Source: Ferruginibacter sp. (GTDB lineage: Bacteria > Bacteroidota > Bacteroidia > Chitinophagales > Chitinophagaceae). Taken from it: a DNA stretch of 9,594 nt. This document shows positions 1 through 7,171 of this stretch, one piece after another (the stretch's first letter is position 1; each line of letters opens with the position of its first letter). The notes beneath the pieces are model-generated. The model was not told the DNA's origin. It made no database searches and was given only the letters and a program-made list of their open reading frames with translations. The position numbers were made by a program, and so were the translations under genes. The stretch lies in the NCBI GenBank assembly GCA_030831725.1, contig JAURKN010000083.1, forward strand, positions 1-9,594. The letters are read 5' to 3'.

Positions 1-1017
1 AAGCTCAATGCCGAAGCCAAAGAAATGGAAGAATCCAAATTTTTGGAAGAGATCAGAACAAAGCATTCACTCGTTGCTTCGAAAGCCGACATGAACCCGG
101 AAGACCTCGACCGCTTCGCCATCTTACACCTCGGTGAAGGCGCGAAACCCGAACTGGAGCAACTGGAAGATGCCCTCATCACTCCGATGCTCGACAAATT
201 CGTGATGAACGTCACCGCCCTCAACAGCTATCTTACCTGTCCCGTCAGCTTCTACTACAATAACTTCATCCGTGTACCATCTGCCAAGAACGAAGCCATG
301 GAATTCGGTTCCGCTATTCATGCCGCTTTGCAATATCTATTCCAAGCCATGAAAGACGATGAACCCAACCATGCATTCCCAAGTAAAGAAAAACTGCTCG
401 ACAATTTCAATTTCTACATGAGCAGAAACAGAGAACTTTTCACCAGAGAACAATTCTCAAGAAGACTGGAATACGGACACGAGGTGCTGACAAAATATTA
501 CGACGAAAAACTAAAAAACAAAAACCACTTCCTGAATCTAGAACACAGCATTAAAAATGTGGTGGTGAATAATGTTCCATTGAAAGGAAAGCTGGATAAG
601 ATAGAGTTCAACGGAAACTCGGTTCGGGTTGTGGATTACAAAACCGGAAACCCCGATAATGCCAAAGAAAAATTCAGTCCACCTTGCGAAAAACACCCCA
701 ATGGAGGTGACTATTGGCGTCAAGCTGTTTTTTACAAAATTCTAATTGACAATTATCCGGGTAAGCAATACCATGCCGACGAAGTAGTCTTTGACTTTGT
801 AGAGCCCGATAACAAGAAAAAATACATTACCCATACGGTAAACATCAGTGCAGCCGACATCACCACCGTCAGCCAGCAAATTGTTGAAACCTGGGAAAAT
901 ATTCAAAACAGGAATTTCTATACCGGCTGCGGAGAGGAAAAATGCCATTGGTGCAACTTTGTAAAAACCAACGAAATAGCCAAGGAGCTTCACGATCCGG
1001 AAATCCCCGAAGACTGA
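1..1017 (+). CDS. PD-(D/E)XK nuclease with Fe-S cysteines, probable C-terminal part of an AddB/UvrD-type helicase-nuclease (5' end outside window)
   Basis: The frame is open from base 1, so the gene begins upstream; the first ATG at 25 is not a credible start. The visible 338 residues carry the RecB/AddB-type nuclease signatures in order: a Cys-Pro with aromatic residues (TCPVSFYY, Cys at 238-240), the GSAIH histidine motif, GKLDK (Asp at 595-597), VDYKTG (Asp at 634-636) and the Q-x3-Y motif in YWRQAVFYKIL. A final cysteine group C-x4-C-x2-C lies at 928-954. One cysteine before the nuclease core plus three after it is the arrangement that holds a 4Fe-4S cluster in AddB-type nucleases. From family knowledge, such domains cut single-stranded DNA at the end of a helicase used in double-strand break repair; here the helicase part is not visible, so the full-length identity is inference. 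It ends 27 nt before the first possible start of the next gene. Confidence 0.82.
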   Translation, partial: KLNAEAKEMEESKFLEEIRTKHSLVASKADMNPEDLDRFAILHLGEGAKPELEQLEDALITPMLDKFVMNVTALNSYLTCPVSFYYNNFIRVPSAKNEAMEFGSAIHAALQYLFQAMKDDEPNHAFPSKEKLLDNFNFYMSRNRELFTREQFSRRLEYGHEVLTKYYDEKLKNKNHFLNLEHSIKNVVVNNVPLKGKLDKIEFNGNSVRVVDYKTGNPDNAKEKFSPPCEKHPNGGDYWRQAVFYKILIDNYPGKQYHADEVVFDFVEPDNKKKYITHTVNISAADITTVSQQIVETWENIQNRNFYTGCGEEKCHWCNFVKTNEIAKELHDPEIPED

Positions 1018-1032
1018 TCCGTTTCGTTTTCC

Positions 1033-1040
1033 TAATTTTG
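1033..1040 (+). promoter_or_regulatory. Candidate Bacteroidota -7 box (TAATTTTG) for the lipoprotein gene
   Basis: TAATTTTG matches the Bacteroidota -7 consensus TAnnTTTG. I find no convincing TTG/TTTG element about 19-20 nt upstream, so the promoter is incomplete. If used, transcription would begin near 1045-1047. That makes the GTG at 1045 almost the first base of the message and leaves about 31 nt before the ATG at 1078. Confidence 0.4.
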
Positions 1041-1077
1041 ACGAGTGAAATGGAACCAATCCTCTAATAGTCCAAGA

Positions 1078-2463
1078 ATGCGTGATGTCCTTTTAATCGC
1101 TGTCGTCGTATTCATCAACTTGATATTATGCAACGGCTGCGCGCAGATCGGATCTCCCTCCGGTGGACCGAAAGATACCACAGCACCTGTTTTGGTCAAA
1201 TCAATGCCGGGGCTTGATGCGACAATGTTTGATGATGATAAGATATCGTTGACGTTTGATGAATACATCGAAATACAGGATCTCAGTTCCAACCTAATGA
1301 TCTCGCCATTGCCGAAAAACAATCCTGTTATTCAAAGCAACCTGAAAAGCATCAACATACGATTCAAAGACAGCCTGCTTCCAAACACCACTTATAAAAT
1401 CAATTTCGGTAATGCCATCAAAGACGTTAATGAAGGTAACGTTATGCGCGATTTCGAATTCGTTTTCTCTACTGGTCCAAAAATCGATTCGCTAACGGTA
1501 ACGGGTAAGGTCATTCTGGCACAAACCGGAAAAACAGATTCCACCTTGGTTGCCATGCTATATAAGAATGCGGTTGACAGCAGTGTACAAACCAGAAGAC
1601 CAGATTACATCACCAAATTGAAAGGCGACGGAAGTTTCACCTTTACCCGACTGCCCGGTGAATCATTCAGACTCTACGCTTTGAAAGATGGAGACGGAAA
1701 CAAGGCTTATAATGCCGAGACAGAACTGTTTGCCTTTGCAGATTCAGCAGTCATGCCATCCGAAAATCCGAAACCATCGGTATTGCTCGCTTATGCCGTA
1801 AAAAAAGCAGAAAGCCAAAGCTCAACACAGAGCCAATCGGACAAAAAAGAAAAAAACAAATACCTCAAATACAGCAACAACCTTTTGAATGGCAAACAGG
1901 ATTTGCTCAAGCCGCTAGAAATTGATTTTGCAAACAAACTGGCCCGGTTTGAAACCGACTCCGTAGTAATCTGCGACACATCATGGAAAGCACTTTCCAA
2001 TGTGACAAAAGTGTTGGACAGCAACAGAAAAAAACTCACCATCCAAAGAAACTGGACACCGGGAGAAAGAGTATATGTTCTACTTTTTAAAAATGGCCTT
2101 TCAGATTCATCCGGACTATCCCTTTTTGCCAACGATACACTCCGATTTTTTGTGAAGGATAAACAAGAATATGGTTCGCTGAAACTGGACATCCAAGGCC
2201 TGGACCTCAAACGAAACCCTATCCTTCAAGTTGTAGAAGGAAACGAAGTCCTAAGGTCAATTGTGTTAAACAGGTCGACCTGGGAAGAAAAACTGATGTT
2301 GCCCGGAGATTATGAATTCAGTTTGTTGTACGATGAAAATGGAAACGGCAAATGGGATCCTGGAAATTACAAATCGGGAAAGCAACCTGAACAAACCTTG
2401 TCCATACAGCAAAAGATCACAGTAAAAGCAGATTGGGAGAACGAAAGAACCATCACGCTTTAG
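1078..2463 (+). CDS. Ig-like (Big_5-type) domain lipoprotein
   Basis: Predicted lipoprotein of 461 aa. The N-terminus has a short charged start (MRD), a hydrophobic stretch (VLLIAVVVFINLIL) and a lipobox-like CNGC with the acylated Cys at residue 21, followed by AQIGSPSGGPKDTTAP. That Gly/Pro-rich sequence after the Cys is typical of a widespread Bacteroidota lipoprotein family with a bacterial Ig-like domain. The Ig-like fold spans roughly residues 30-130 (ending VFSTGP). A carboxypeptidase-regulatory-like beta segment follows (VTGKVIL to LYALKDGDGNKAYN), then a Lys/Ser/Gln-rich low-complexity linker near residues 240-265. A C-terminal beta domain ends with LLYDENGNGKWDPGNY, an Asp/Asn-rich loop resembling a calcium loop. 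An in-frame GTG at 1045 would add 11 residues; I prefer ATG 1078 because the -7 box at 1033 leaves no room for an upstream leader and the signal peptide is then of normal length. The molecular role of the family is unknown; envelope location is inferred from the signal. Confidence 0.85.
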   Translation: MRDVLLIAVVVFINLILCNGCAQIGSPSGGPKDTTAPVLVKSMPGLDATMFDDDKISLTFDEYIEIQDLSSNLMISPLPKNNPVIQSNLKSINIRFKDSLLPNTTYKINFGNAIKDVNEGNVMRDFEFVFSTGPKIDSLTVTGKVILAQTGKTDSTLVAMLYKNAVDSSVQTRRPDYITKLKGDGSFTFTRLPGESFRLYALKDGDGNKAYNAETELFAFADSAVMPSENPKPSVLLAYAVKKAESQSSTQSQSDKKEKNKYLKYSNNLLNGKQDLLKPLEIDFANKLARFETDSVVICDTSWKALSNVTKVLDSNRKKLTIQRNWTPGERVYVLLFKNGLSDSSGLSLFANDTLRFFVKDKQEYGSLKLDIQGLDLKRNPILQVVEGNEVLRSIVLNRSTWEEKLMLPGDYEFSLLYDENGNGKWDPGNYKSGKQPEQTLSIQQKITVKADWENERTITL

Positions 2464-2505
2464 ATCCAATCATCGGCACGCAATTCCCATTTAGATTCAA
2501 ACTTC

Positions 2506-2517
2506 TGTTTGCAAACA
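2506..2517. repeat. Perfect 12-bp palindrome TGTTTGCAAACA upstream of recR promoter
   Basis: TGTTTGCAAACA is a perfect palindrome ending 5 nt before the possible -33 TTG of recR (2523-2525). It could be an operator half-site pair or a small hairpin, but a 12-bp palindrome can also occur by chance in AT-rich intergenic DNA. No matching copy was noticed elsewhere in the window. Confidence 0.3.
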
Positions 2518-2522
2518 AGTCC

Positions 2523-2551
2523 TTGTAGCTGAGTAAATTATGCTAATTTTA
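2523..2551 (+). promoter_or_regulatory. recR promoter, possibly giving a leaderless mRNA
   Basis: TTG at 2523-2525, an 18-nt spacer and TAATTTTA at 2544-2551 fit the Bacteroidota promoter pattern, with the last base of the -7 box deviating (A for G). Only four nucleotides (CACC) separate the box from the ATG at 2556, so transcription would start at or within a base or two of the start codon. This argues for a leaderless message and explains the absence of a Shine-Dalgarno. Confidence 0.5.
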
Positions 2552-2555
2552 CACC

Positions 2556-3182
2556 ATGGTCTTCTCTTCTGCCTTGTTGGAAAATGCGGTGAATTCATTT
2601 GCCAAACTGCCTGGAATTGGGCGAAAAACCGCGTTGAGACTGGTTTTGCACCTGATCAAACAACCTGCAAACGAAGTAGAGCATTTTACAGAAGCCATTG
2701 CCACCTTACGCAAGGAAATTAAAAACTGCAAACAATGTCAGAACATCTCGGATACGGAGATCTGCAACATTTGCAGCAATCCTTCCAGAAAAAAAGAATG
2801 GATTTGTGTGGTGGAAAACATCAGAGACGTGATCGCCATTGAAAGCACACAACAGTTCAACGGAACCTACCATGTTTTAGGCGGTATCATATCTCCTCTT
2901 GATGGAATCGGACCCGATCAATTGCACATCGAATCGCTGGTGGAGAGAGTGAAAAACAATGAAATCTCCGAAATCATCTTCGCCTTAAACCCGAACATAC
3001 AGGGCGATACCACCATTTACTATATCGGCAGAAAACTCAAAGACCTTCCCGTCAAAATAACCACGATCGCCAGAGGCATTTCGTTTGGGGGAGAGTTGGA
3101 GTATGCCGATGAGATGACTTTAGCCAAGAGCATCAGCAACCGCATTCCCGTAGAACACTACGTTCAATCACTGAATAGCTGA
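2556..3182 (+). CDS. recR: Recombination mediator protein RecR
   Basis: 208 aa, close to the usual RecR length of about 200. An N-terminal helix-hairpin-helix is visible as LPGIGRKTALRL (residues 18-29). A four-cysteine zinc finger follows: Cys58, Cys61, Cys70 and Cys73 (C-x2-C-x8-C-x2-C). The Toprim domain begins at ICVVEN (residues 83-88) and includes the HVLGG and SPLDGIGPD segments (about 106-121), which are highly characteristic of RecR. In the known pathway RecR forms a ring clamp on DNA and, with RecO (and RecF), helps load RecA onto SSB-coated single strands at gaps. It has its own candidate promoter and is followed by the metH promoter, so it may be monocistronic. The longer overlapping frame beginning at 2540 is a shadow. 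Confidence 0.97.
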   Translation: MVFSSALLENAVNSFAKLPGIGRKTALRLVLHLIKQPANEVEHFTEAIATLRKEIKNCKQCQNISDTEICNICSNPSRKKEWICVVENIRDVIAIESTQQFNGTYHVLGGIISPLDGIGPDQLHIESLVERVKNNEISEIIFALNPNIQGDTTIYYIGRKLKDLPVKITTIARGISFGGELEYADEMTLAKSISNRIPVEHYVQSLNS

Positions 3183-3190
3183 GTTTACAT

Positions 3191-3221
3191 TTTGAACAAA
3201 ACCTTTTGTAGACTATCTTTG
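3191..3221 (+). promoter_or_regulatory. Strong Bacteroidota-type promoter for metH operon
   Basis: TTTG at 3191-3194, a 19-nt spacer and TATCTTTG at 3214-3221 match the TTTG-N19-21-TAnnTTTG promoter of Bacteroidota at every consensus position. The expected transcription start is near 3226-3229, leaving a 5' leader of about 160 nt before the metH start at 3386. Confidence 0.75.
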
Positions 3222-3228
3222 CACCCAC

Positions 3229-3288
3229 AAGGGGCGGATTTGTTTATTGTTCAACCCCTTCGGAATTACGGATTGAACTAATAAACGA
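3229..3288 (+). promoter_or_regulatory. Candidate structured leader (H-type pseudoknot) upstream of metH; possible riboswitch
   Basis: Two crossing helices can be drawn. Stem 1 pairs AAGGGG (3229-3234) with CCCCTT (3255-3260), 6 of 6 bases. Stem 2 pairs GTTTATTGTTCAA (3242-3254) with TTGAACTAATAAAC (3273-3286), 13 base pairs with one bulged T at 3279, extendable by U3241-G3287 and U3240-A3288. The 5' strand of stem 2 lies in the loop of stem 1 and directly abuts its 3' strand. This is H-type pseudoknot order, with connecting loops of about 5-7 nt (3235 to 3239/3241) and 12 nt (3261-3272). It begins within a few bases of the predicted transcription start and precedes a methionine synthase operon. 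The general topology resembles SAM-II, but I do not see the conserved GAUAAA and GCUAAA segments of that class, so the class and ligand are unassigned. Confidence 0.5.
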
Positions 3289-3385
3289 CCATCTCCGATT
3301 TTCTTTAGGATTTGCAATCGTCATTACTCGATCCCCACATTCCTGCGGCTTTTATCATCCGGATTAAATCCAAAAGAAATTATTT
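3289..3385 (+). promoter_or_regulatory. Remainder of the metH 5' leader
   Basis: About 97 nt of untranslated leader between the pseudoknot and the metH ATG. It holds small inverted repeats only: CGATT (3296-3300) with AATCG (3316-3320), and GGATT-A-AATCC at 3361-3371, 14 nt before the start codon. A CCCC at 3333-3336 could compete weakly with stem 1 for GGGG. There is no ATG, no U-tract terminator and no clear Shine-Dalgarno, so any control is more likely at translation initiation than by attenuation. Confidence 0.3.
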
Positions 3386-4399
3386 ATGCAGGACATCAGA
3401 ACATTGTTGAACCAAAGAATCCTCATCATCGACGGCGCGATGGGTACCATGATTCAAAAACAAAAACCGGAAGAGTCGGATTACCGAGGAACCAGGTTTG
3501 CAGATTGGCACAAAGATGTGAAAGGCAACAACGATTTGCTAAGCATCACACAACCCGAAATGATCATCGGCATTCACAAGGCCTATCTCGAGGCAGGTGC
3601 CGACATCATAGAAACCAACACCTTTAGCAGCACAACCATCGCACAGGCGGATTACGACATGCAGTCAATCGCCTACGAATTGAATGTGGCGTCTGCAAAA
3701 TGTGCCCGAGCGGCGGCTGATGAATACACAGCAAAAGACCCTACAAAACCGAGATTTGTGGCAGGTGCCATCGGTCCTTTAAACAAAACATTGTCATTGT
3801 CTCCTGATGTCAACAATCCAGGATATCGTGCCGTTACTTTTGATGAAGTGGTGGAAGCATACGAAGAACAAATCAGCGGTCTAGTGGATGGCGGCGTGGA
3901 TCTGTTGTTGATTGAAACCATTTTCGACACACTGAATGCGAAAGCCGCCATTTATGCCATCAAACATTATTTCGAAAAGAAAGGAACATCTCCTTTACCA
4001 ATCATGATCAGCGGAACGATTACGGATGCCAGTGGCAGAACCCTGAGCGGACAAACACTTGAAGCTTTCTACGTTTCTGTCATGCATGCCGATCCGATCA
4101 GCATCGGACTGAATTGCGCGCTTGGTGCGAATGAAATGCGTCCACATATCGAAGAGCTGTCAAACATCGCATCATGCTATACATCCGCATATCCCAACGC
4201 AGGTTTACCGAACGCCTTTGGAGAATATGACGAACTGCCATCTGAAACAGCAGCCATCATTTCTGAGTGGGCGCAAAACGGATTCGTTAACATTGTCGGA
4301 GGATGCTGTGGTACAACACCCGACCATATCAGGCACATCGCTAGATTGATGGAAAACGTAAAACCCAGAAAATTGCCTTTGATGGAAAATGAGATCTGA
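3386..4399 (+). CDS. metH: Methionine synthase, homocysteine-binding subunit (split MetH, N-terminal module)
   Basis: 337 aa, the size of the homocysteine S-methyltransferase barrel that forms the first module of cobalamin-dependent methionine synthase. Visible landmarks are LIIDGAMGTMIQ near the N-terminus, ADIIETNTFSST, AGAIGPLNKTLSLSPDVN, LIETIFDTLNAKAA, SGTITDASGRTLSGQT, LNCALGANEMRPH and IVGGCCGTTPDHI. The three zinc ligands that activate homocysteine are present: Cys244, Cys307 and Cys308. The protein stops right after this module, so the methyl-carrying parts must come from the next gene, which overlaps it by 11 nt. Split MetH is known in Bacteroidota, and all motifs are intact, so this is a real gene rather than a broken one. 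The start ATG follows an AT-rich stretch with only a weak purine-rich ribosome site. Confidence 0.95.
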   Translation: MQDIRTLLNQRILIIDGAMGTMIQKQKPEESDYRGTRFADWHKDVKGNNDLLSITQPEMIIGIHKAYLEAGADIIETNTFSSTTIAQADYDMQSIAYELNVASAKCARAAADEYTAKDPTKPRFVAGAIGPLNKTLSLSPDVNNPGYRAVTFDEVVEAYEEQISGLVDGGVDLLLIETIFDTLNAKAAIYAIKHYFEKKGTSPLPIMISGTITDASGRTLSGQTLEAFYVSVMHADPISIGLNCALGANEMRPHIEELSNIASCYTSAYPNAGLPNAFGEYDELPSETAAIISEWAQNGFVNIVGGCCGTTPDHIRHIARLMENVKPRKLPLMENEI

Positions 4400-7124
4400 A
4401 AAACCTCACATCATTAACCTTAACAATCATCAGACCTTGAACACGATAAAGCCATATTTGAGACTCAGCGGACTTGAACCGCTCATTGTAAGGCCGGAGA
4501 CCAATTTTGTAAACGTCGGAGAGCGTACAAACGTAACCGGTAGTAAGAAATTCGCCAGACTGATCAAAGAAGGTGCCTATGAGGAAGCATTGTCTGTTGC
4601 CAGGCAACAGGTGGAGAACGGAGCGCAGGTTCTTGATGTGAACATGGATGACGCCTTGTTGGATGGAGTGCAGGCTATGACCACATTTCTAAATCTCTTA
4701 CAGTCTGAGCCCGATATCGCAAAGATTCCTGTGATGATCGACAGCAGCAAATTCGAAATCATCGAAGCTGGATTGAAATGCGTACAGGGAAAGTGTATTG
4801 TAAACTCCATCTCTCTCAAAGAAGGAGAAGAAAAATTCACAGAGCAGGCAATCATCTGTAAAAAATTCGGAGCAGCGGTAATCGTAATGGCCTTTGATGA
4901 AGTGGGACAGGCCGATACAAAAGAAAGAAAAGTGGAAATTTGTCAGCGTGCCTACACCATCCTGACAGAGAAAATCGGATATGCGCCACAAGACATCATT
5001 TTCGATCCTAACATTTTCGCCATAGCCACCGGAATAGAGGATCACAACAATTATGCCGTCGATTTCATAGAAGCGACACGTGAAATAAAGCAAAGAATGC
5101 CACTGACGCGAGTAAGCGGTGGCGTTAGTAATGTATCGTTTTCCTTCCGAGGTAACGACCATGTTCGTGAAGCGATTCACAGTGTTTTCCTATACCATGC
5201 CATCAGAGCCGGTATGGATATGGGCATCGTGAATGCGGGACAACTTGTGATATACGATGATATTGAGCCGGCATTGAAAAAACTCTGCGAAGATGTTATC
5301 TTGAACATCAACAACGACGATAACAAAGCAACAGAACAACTGATCACATTTGCAGAAACGGTAAAGGCAAAAGGAAAAGAAATCGTAAAAGATGAGCGTT
5401 GGAGAAAAGAAAGTGTGGAAGACAGAATCGCTCACGCTTTGATTCATGGAATAACCGAACACATTGATGCAGACACCGAAGAGGCAAGAGTGAAATATCC
5501 TCGTCCGCTGGATGTGATTGAAGGACCGCTCATGGCAGGCATGAACATCGTCGGCGATCTGTTTGGAGCAGGTAAGATGTTTTTGCCTCAAGTGGTAAAA
5601 TGTGCGAGAGTGATGAAAAGAGCGGTTGCCGTTCTTACCCCTTATATAGAAGAAGAAAAAGCAAACAACTTAAAAAAAGATGGCGTCGCAGCAGATTCAG
5701 GCCCTGCTAAAATTTTATTGGCAACCGTAAAAGGCGATGTGCATGATATCGGTAAGAATATCGTTGGCGTTGTGCTTGGTTGCAATGGTTATGAAATCAT
5801 CGATCTTGGTGTGATGGTGCCGGCAGATAAAATATTAAGCGAGGCCATCAAACACAAGGTGGATATGATCGGCTTGAGCGGACTCATTACTCCTTCACTG
5901 GATGAGATGGTGCACATTTCGAAAGAGATGAAAAGATTGAAAATGAACATTCCTTTGATGATAGGCGGTGCAACCACAAGCAGAATGCATACAGCCGTCA
6001 AAATCGCGCCTGAGTATGATAACGGAGTGATACATGTGCTTGATGCATCTCGAAGCGTGACTGTTGCGGGAACCCTGTTGAACAAGGAGCAAAAGATCAC
6101 ATACCTGGAGGACATAAAGAAAGAATACAATCAGCTTTCACAAGACTTTGGAAACCGCAATACAGGTAAGAAAAGTATCCCGTTTGCAGAAGCACAACAA
6201 AACCATGCAAAATTGGATTGGGATAATACACAAACATTAAAACCCACATTCACCGGAACAAAAATCATTTCCCCCGTCTCCGTAGAATCCTTAATCCCTT
6301 ACATCGACTGGCAACCCTTTTTCATCACCTGGGAAATGCATGGAAAATTTCCGGCCATTCTCGAAGATGAAATTGTTGGAACAGAAGCCAAAAAACTATT
6401 TGAAGATGCCAAGGAAATGCTGAGAGAAATAACAGAAGGAAAGTGGCTCGAAGCAAGAGCAGTACTGGGATTCTGGCCTGCGAAAAAAACAGCGGCTGAT
6501 AGCATCAAGCTGACAGCTGACAAAAAAGAGGTATCTCTCGAATTCTTAAGACAGCAATCTAAAAAAGCATCAGGACAACCGAATTTCTCCCTTGCGGATT
6601 TCATTCATCCAAATCAAGAAGATTACATGGGCGCTTTTTCTGTAACCATTCAAGGAACGGAAAAGCAAGTGGAGAAGTTTGAAGCACAACAGGATGACTA
6701 TAAAAAAATCATGATCCAGGCACTGTCGGACAGACTGGCTGAAGCAGCCGCAGAGTGGCTACACCAAGAAGTGCGGACCAATTATTGGGGATATGCGCCA
6801 CATGAAAAACTGGACAACACATCTTTGATTAAAGAAGAATATCAGGGAATACGACCTGCCCCGGGTTATCCTGCTTGTCCGGACCATACCGAAAAAATAA
6901 AACTCTTTGATTTGCTCGGTGGAGAAACCGCAACAGAAATCAAATTGACCGAATCGCTCGCCATGTATCCCGCATCTTCCATTTGTGGATGGTATTTTGG
7001 ACATCACGAAAGCAAATATTTTGGCGTAGGAAAAATTGGAAGAGATCAATTGGAAGATTATGCCAAGCGAAAGAAAATGAGTTTGGAAGAAGCCGAGAAA
7101 TGGTTAAGTCCGGTGCTGGAATAA
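4389..7124 (+). CDS. metH: Methionine synthase, methyltetrahydrofolate/cobalamin/activation subunit (split MetH, C-terminal modules)
   Basis: 911 aa, containing the three remaining MetH modules. The pterin-binding barrel runs from FVNVGERTNVTGS (residues 40-52) through LDVNMDD, VMIDSSK and FDPNIFAIATG. A helical cap follows (GPLMAGMNIVGDLFGAGKMFLPQVVKCARVMK shows its core). The B12 Rossmann domain starts near 441 with the DVHDIG motif (Asp450, cobalt-ligating His452, Gly455), then GLSGLITPS and GGATTSR. The AdoMet-dependent reactivation domain begins near 638 (YIDWQPFFITWEMHGKFP) and carries RPAPGYPACPDH at 822-833, with SSICGWYFGH near the C-terminus. Methyl transfer from methyl-tetrahydrofolate to homocysteine via cob(I)alamin needs the separate homocysteine subunit. 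The reading frame has a stop (4380-4382) two codons before ATG 4389, so translation must start here, by coupling with the upstream gene. Confidence 0.97.
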   Translation: MRSEKPHIINLNNHQTLNTIKPYLRLSGLEPLIVRPETNFVNVGERTNVTGSKKFARLIKEGAYEEALSVARQQVENGAQVLDVNMDDALLDGVQAMTTFLNLLQSEPDIAKIPVMIDSSKFEIIEAGLKCVQGKCIVNSISLKEGEEKFTEQAIICKKFGAAVIVMAFDEVGQADTKERKVEICQRAYTILTEKIGYAPQDIIFDPNIFAIATGIEDHNNYAVDFIEATREIKQRMPLTRVSGGVSNVSFSFRGNDHVREAIHSVFLYHAIRAGMDMGIVNAGQLVIYDDIEPALKKLCEDVILNINNDDNKATEQLITFAETVKAKGKEIVKDERWRKESVEDRIAHALIHGITEHIDADTEEARVKYPRPLDVIEGPLMAGMNIVGDLFGAGKMFLPQVVKCARVMKRAVAVLTPYIEEEKANNLKKDGVAADSGPAKILLATVKGDVHDIGKNIVGVVLGCNGYEIIDLGVMVPADKILSEAIKHKVDMIGLSGLITPSLDEMVHISKEMKRLKMNIPLMIGGATTSRMHTAVKIAPEYDNGVIHVLDASRSVTVAGTLLNKEQKITYLEDIKKEYNQLSQDFGNRNTGKKSIPFAEAQQNHAKLDWDNTQTLKPTFTGTKIISPVSVESLIPYIDWQPFFITWEMHGKFPAILEDEIVGTEAKKLFEDAKEMLREITEGKWLEARAVLGFWPAKKTAADSIKLTADKKEVSLEFLRQQSKKASGQPNFSLADFIHPNQEDYMGAFSVTIQGTEKQVEKFEAQQDDYKKIMIQALSDRLAEAAAEWLHQEVRTNYWGYAPHEKLDNTSLIKEEYQGIRPAPGYPACPDHTEKIKLFDLLGGETATEIKLTESLAMYPASSICGWYFGHHESKYFGVGKIGRDQLEDYAKRKKMSLEEAEKWLSPVLE

Positions 7125-7171
7125 AAATACCAACACATCCAACCGATTTATTTATCGAATAATACTTATAC

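Noticed and set aside
1791..2210. Minus-strand open frame of 139 codons
   Set aside because: It lies antisense within the lipoprotein gene, has a composition typical of a reverse-complement shadow and no family resemblance or promoter.
2540..2722. Short plus-strand frame starting just before recR
   Set aside because: It overlaps recR in another frame; the recR frame carries all the family motifs.
3229..3260. AAGGGG/CCCCTT hairpin as a recR terminator
   Set aside because: No T-run follows the stem, and it lies downstream of a consensus promoter, so it belongs to the metH leader instead.
3229..3385. Known SAM-I or cobalamin riboswitch
   Set aside because: I do not see the SAM-I core sequences or a B12-box-like GCCACTG; the leader is also shorter than a typical cobalamin riboswitch.
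4698..5180. Minus-strand open frame of 160 codons
   Set aside because: Antisense to the pterin-binding domain of MetH; a shadow of a strongly supported gene.
3386..7124. metH as a frameshifted pseudogene
   Set aside because: Both parts have complete domains with all catalytic and zinc/cobalt ligands, the break falls at a module boundary, and split MetH is known in Bacteroidota.
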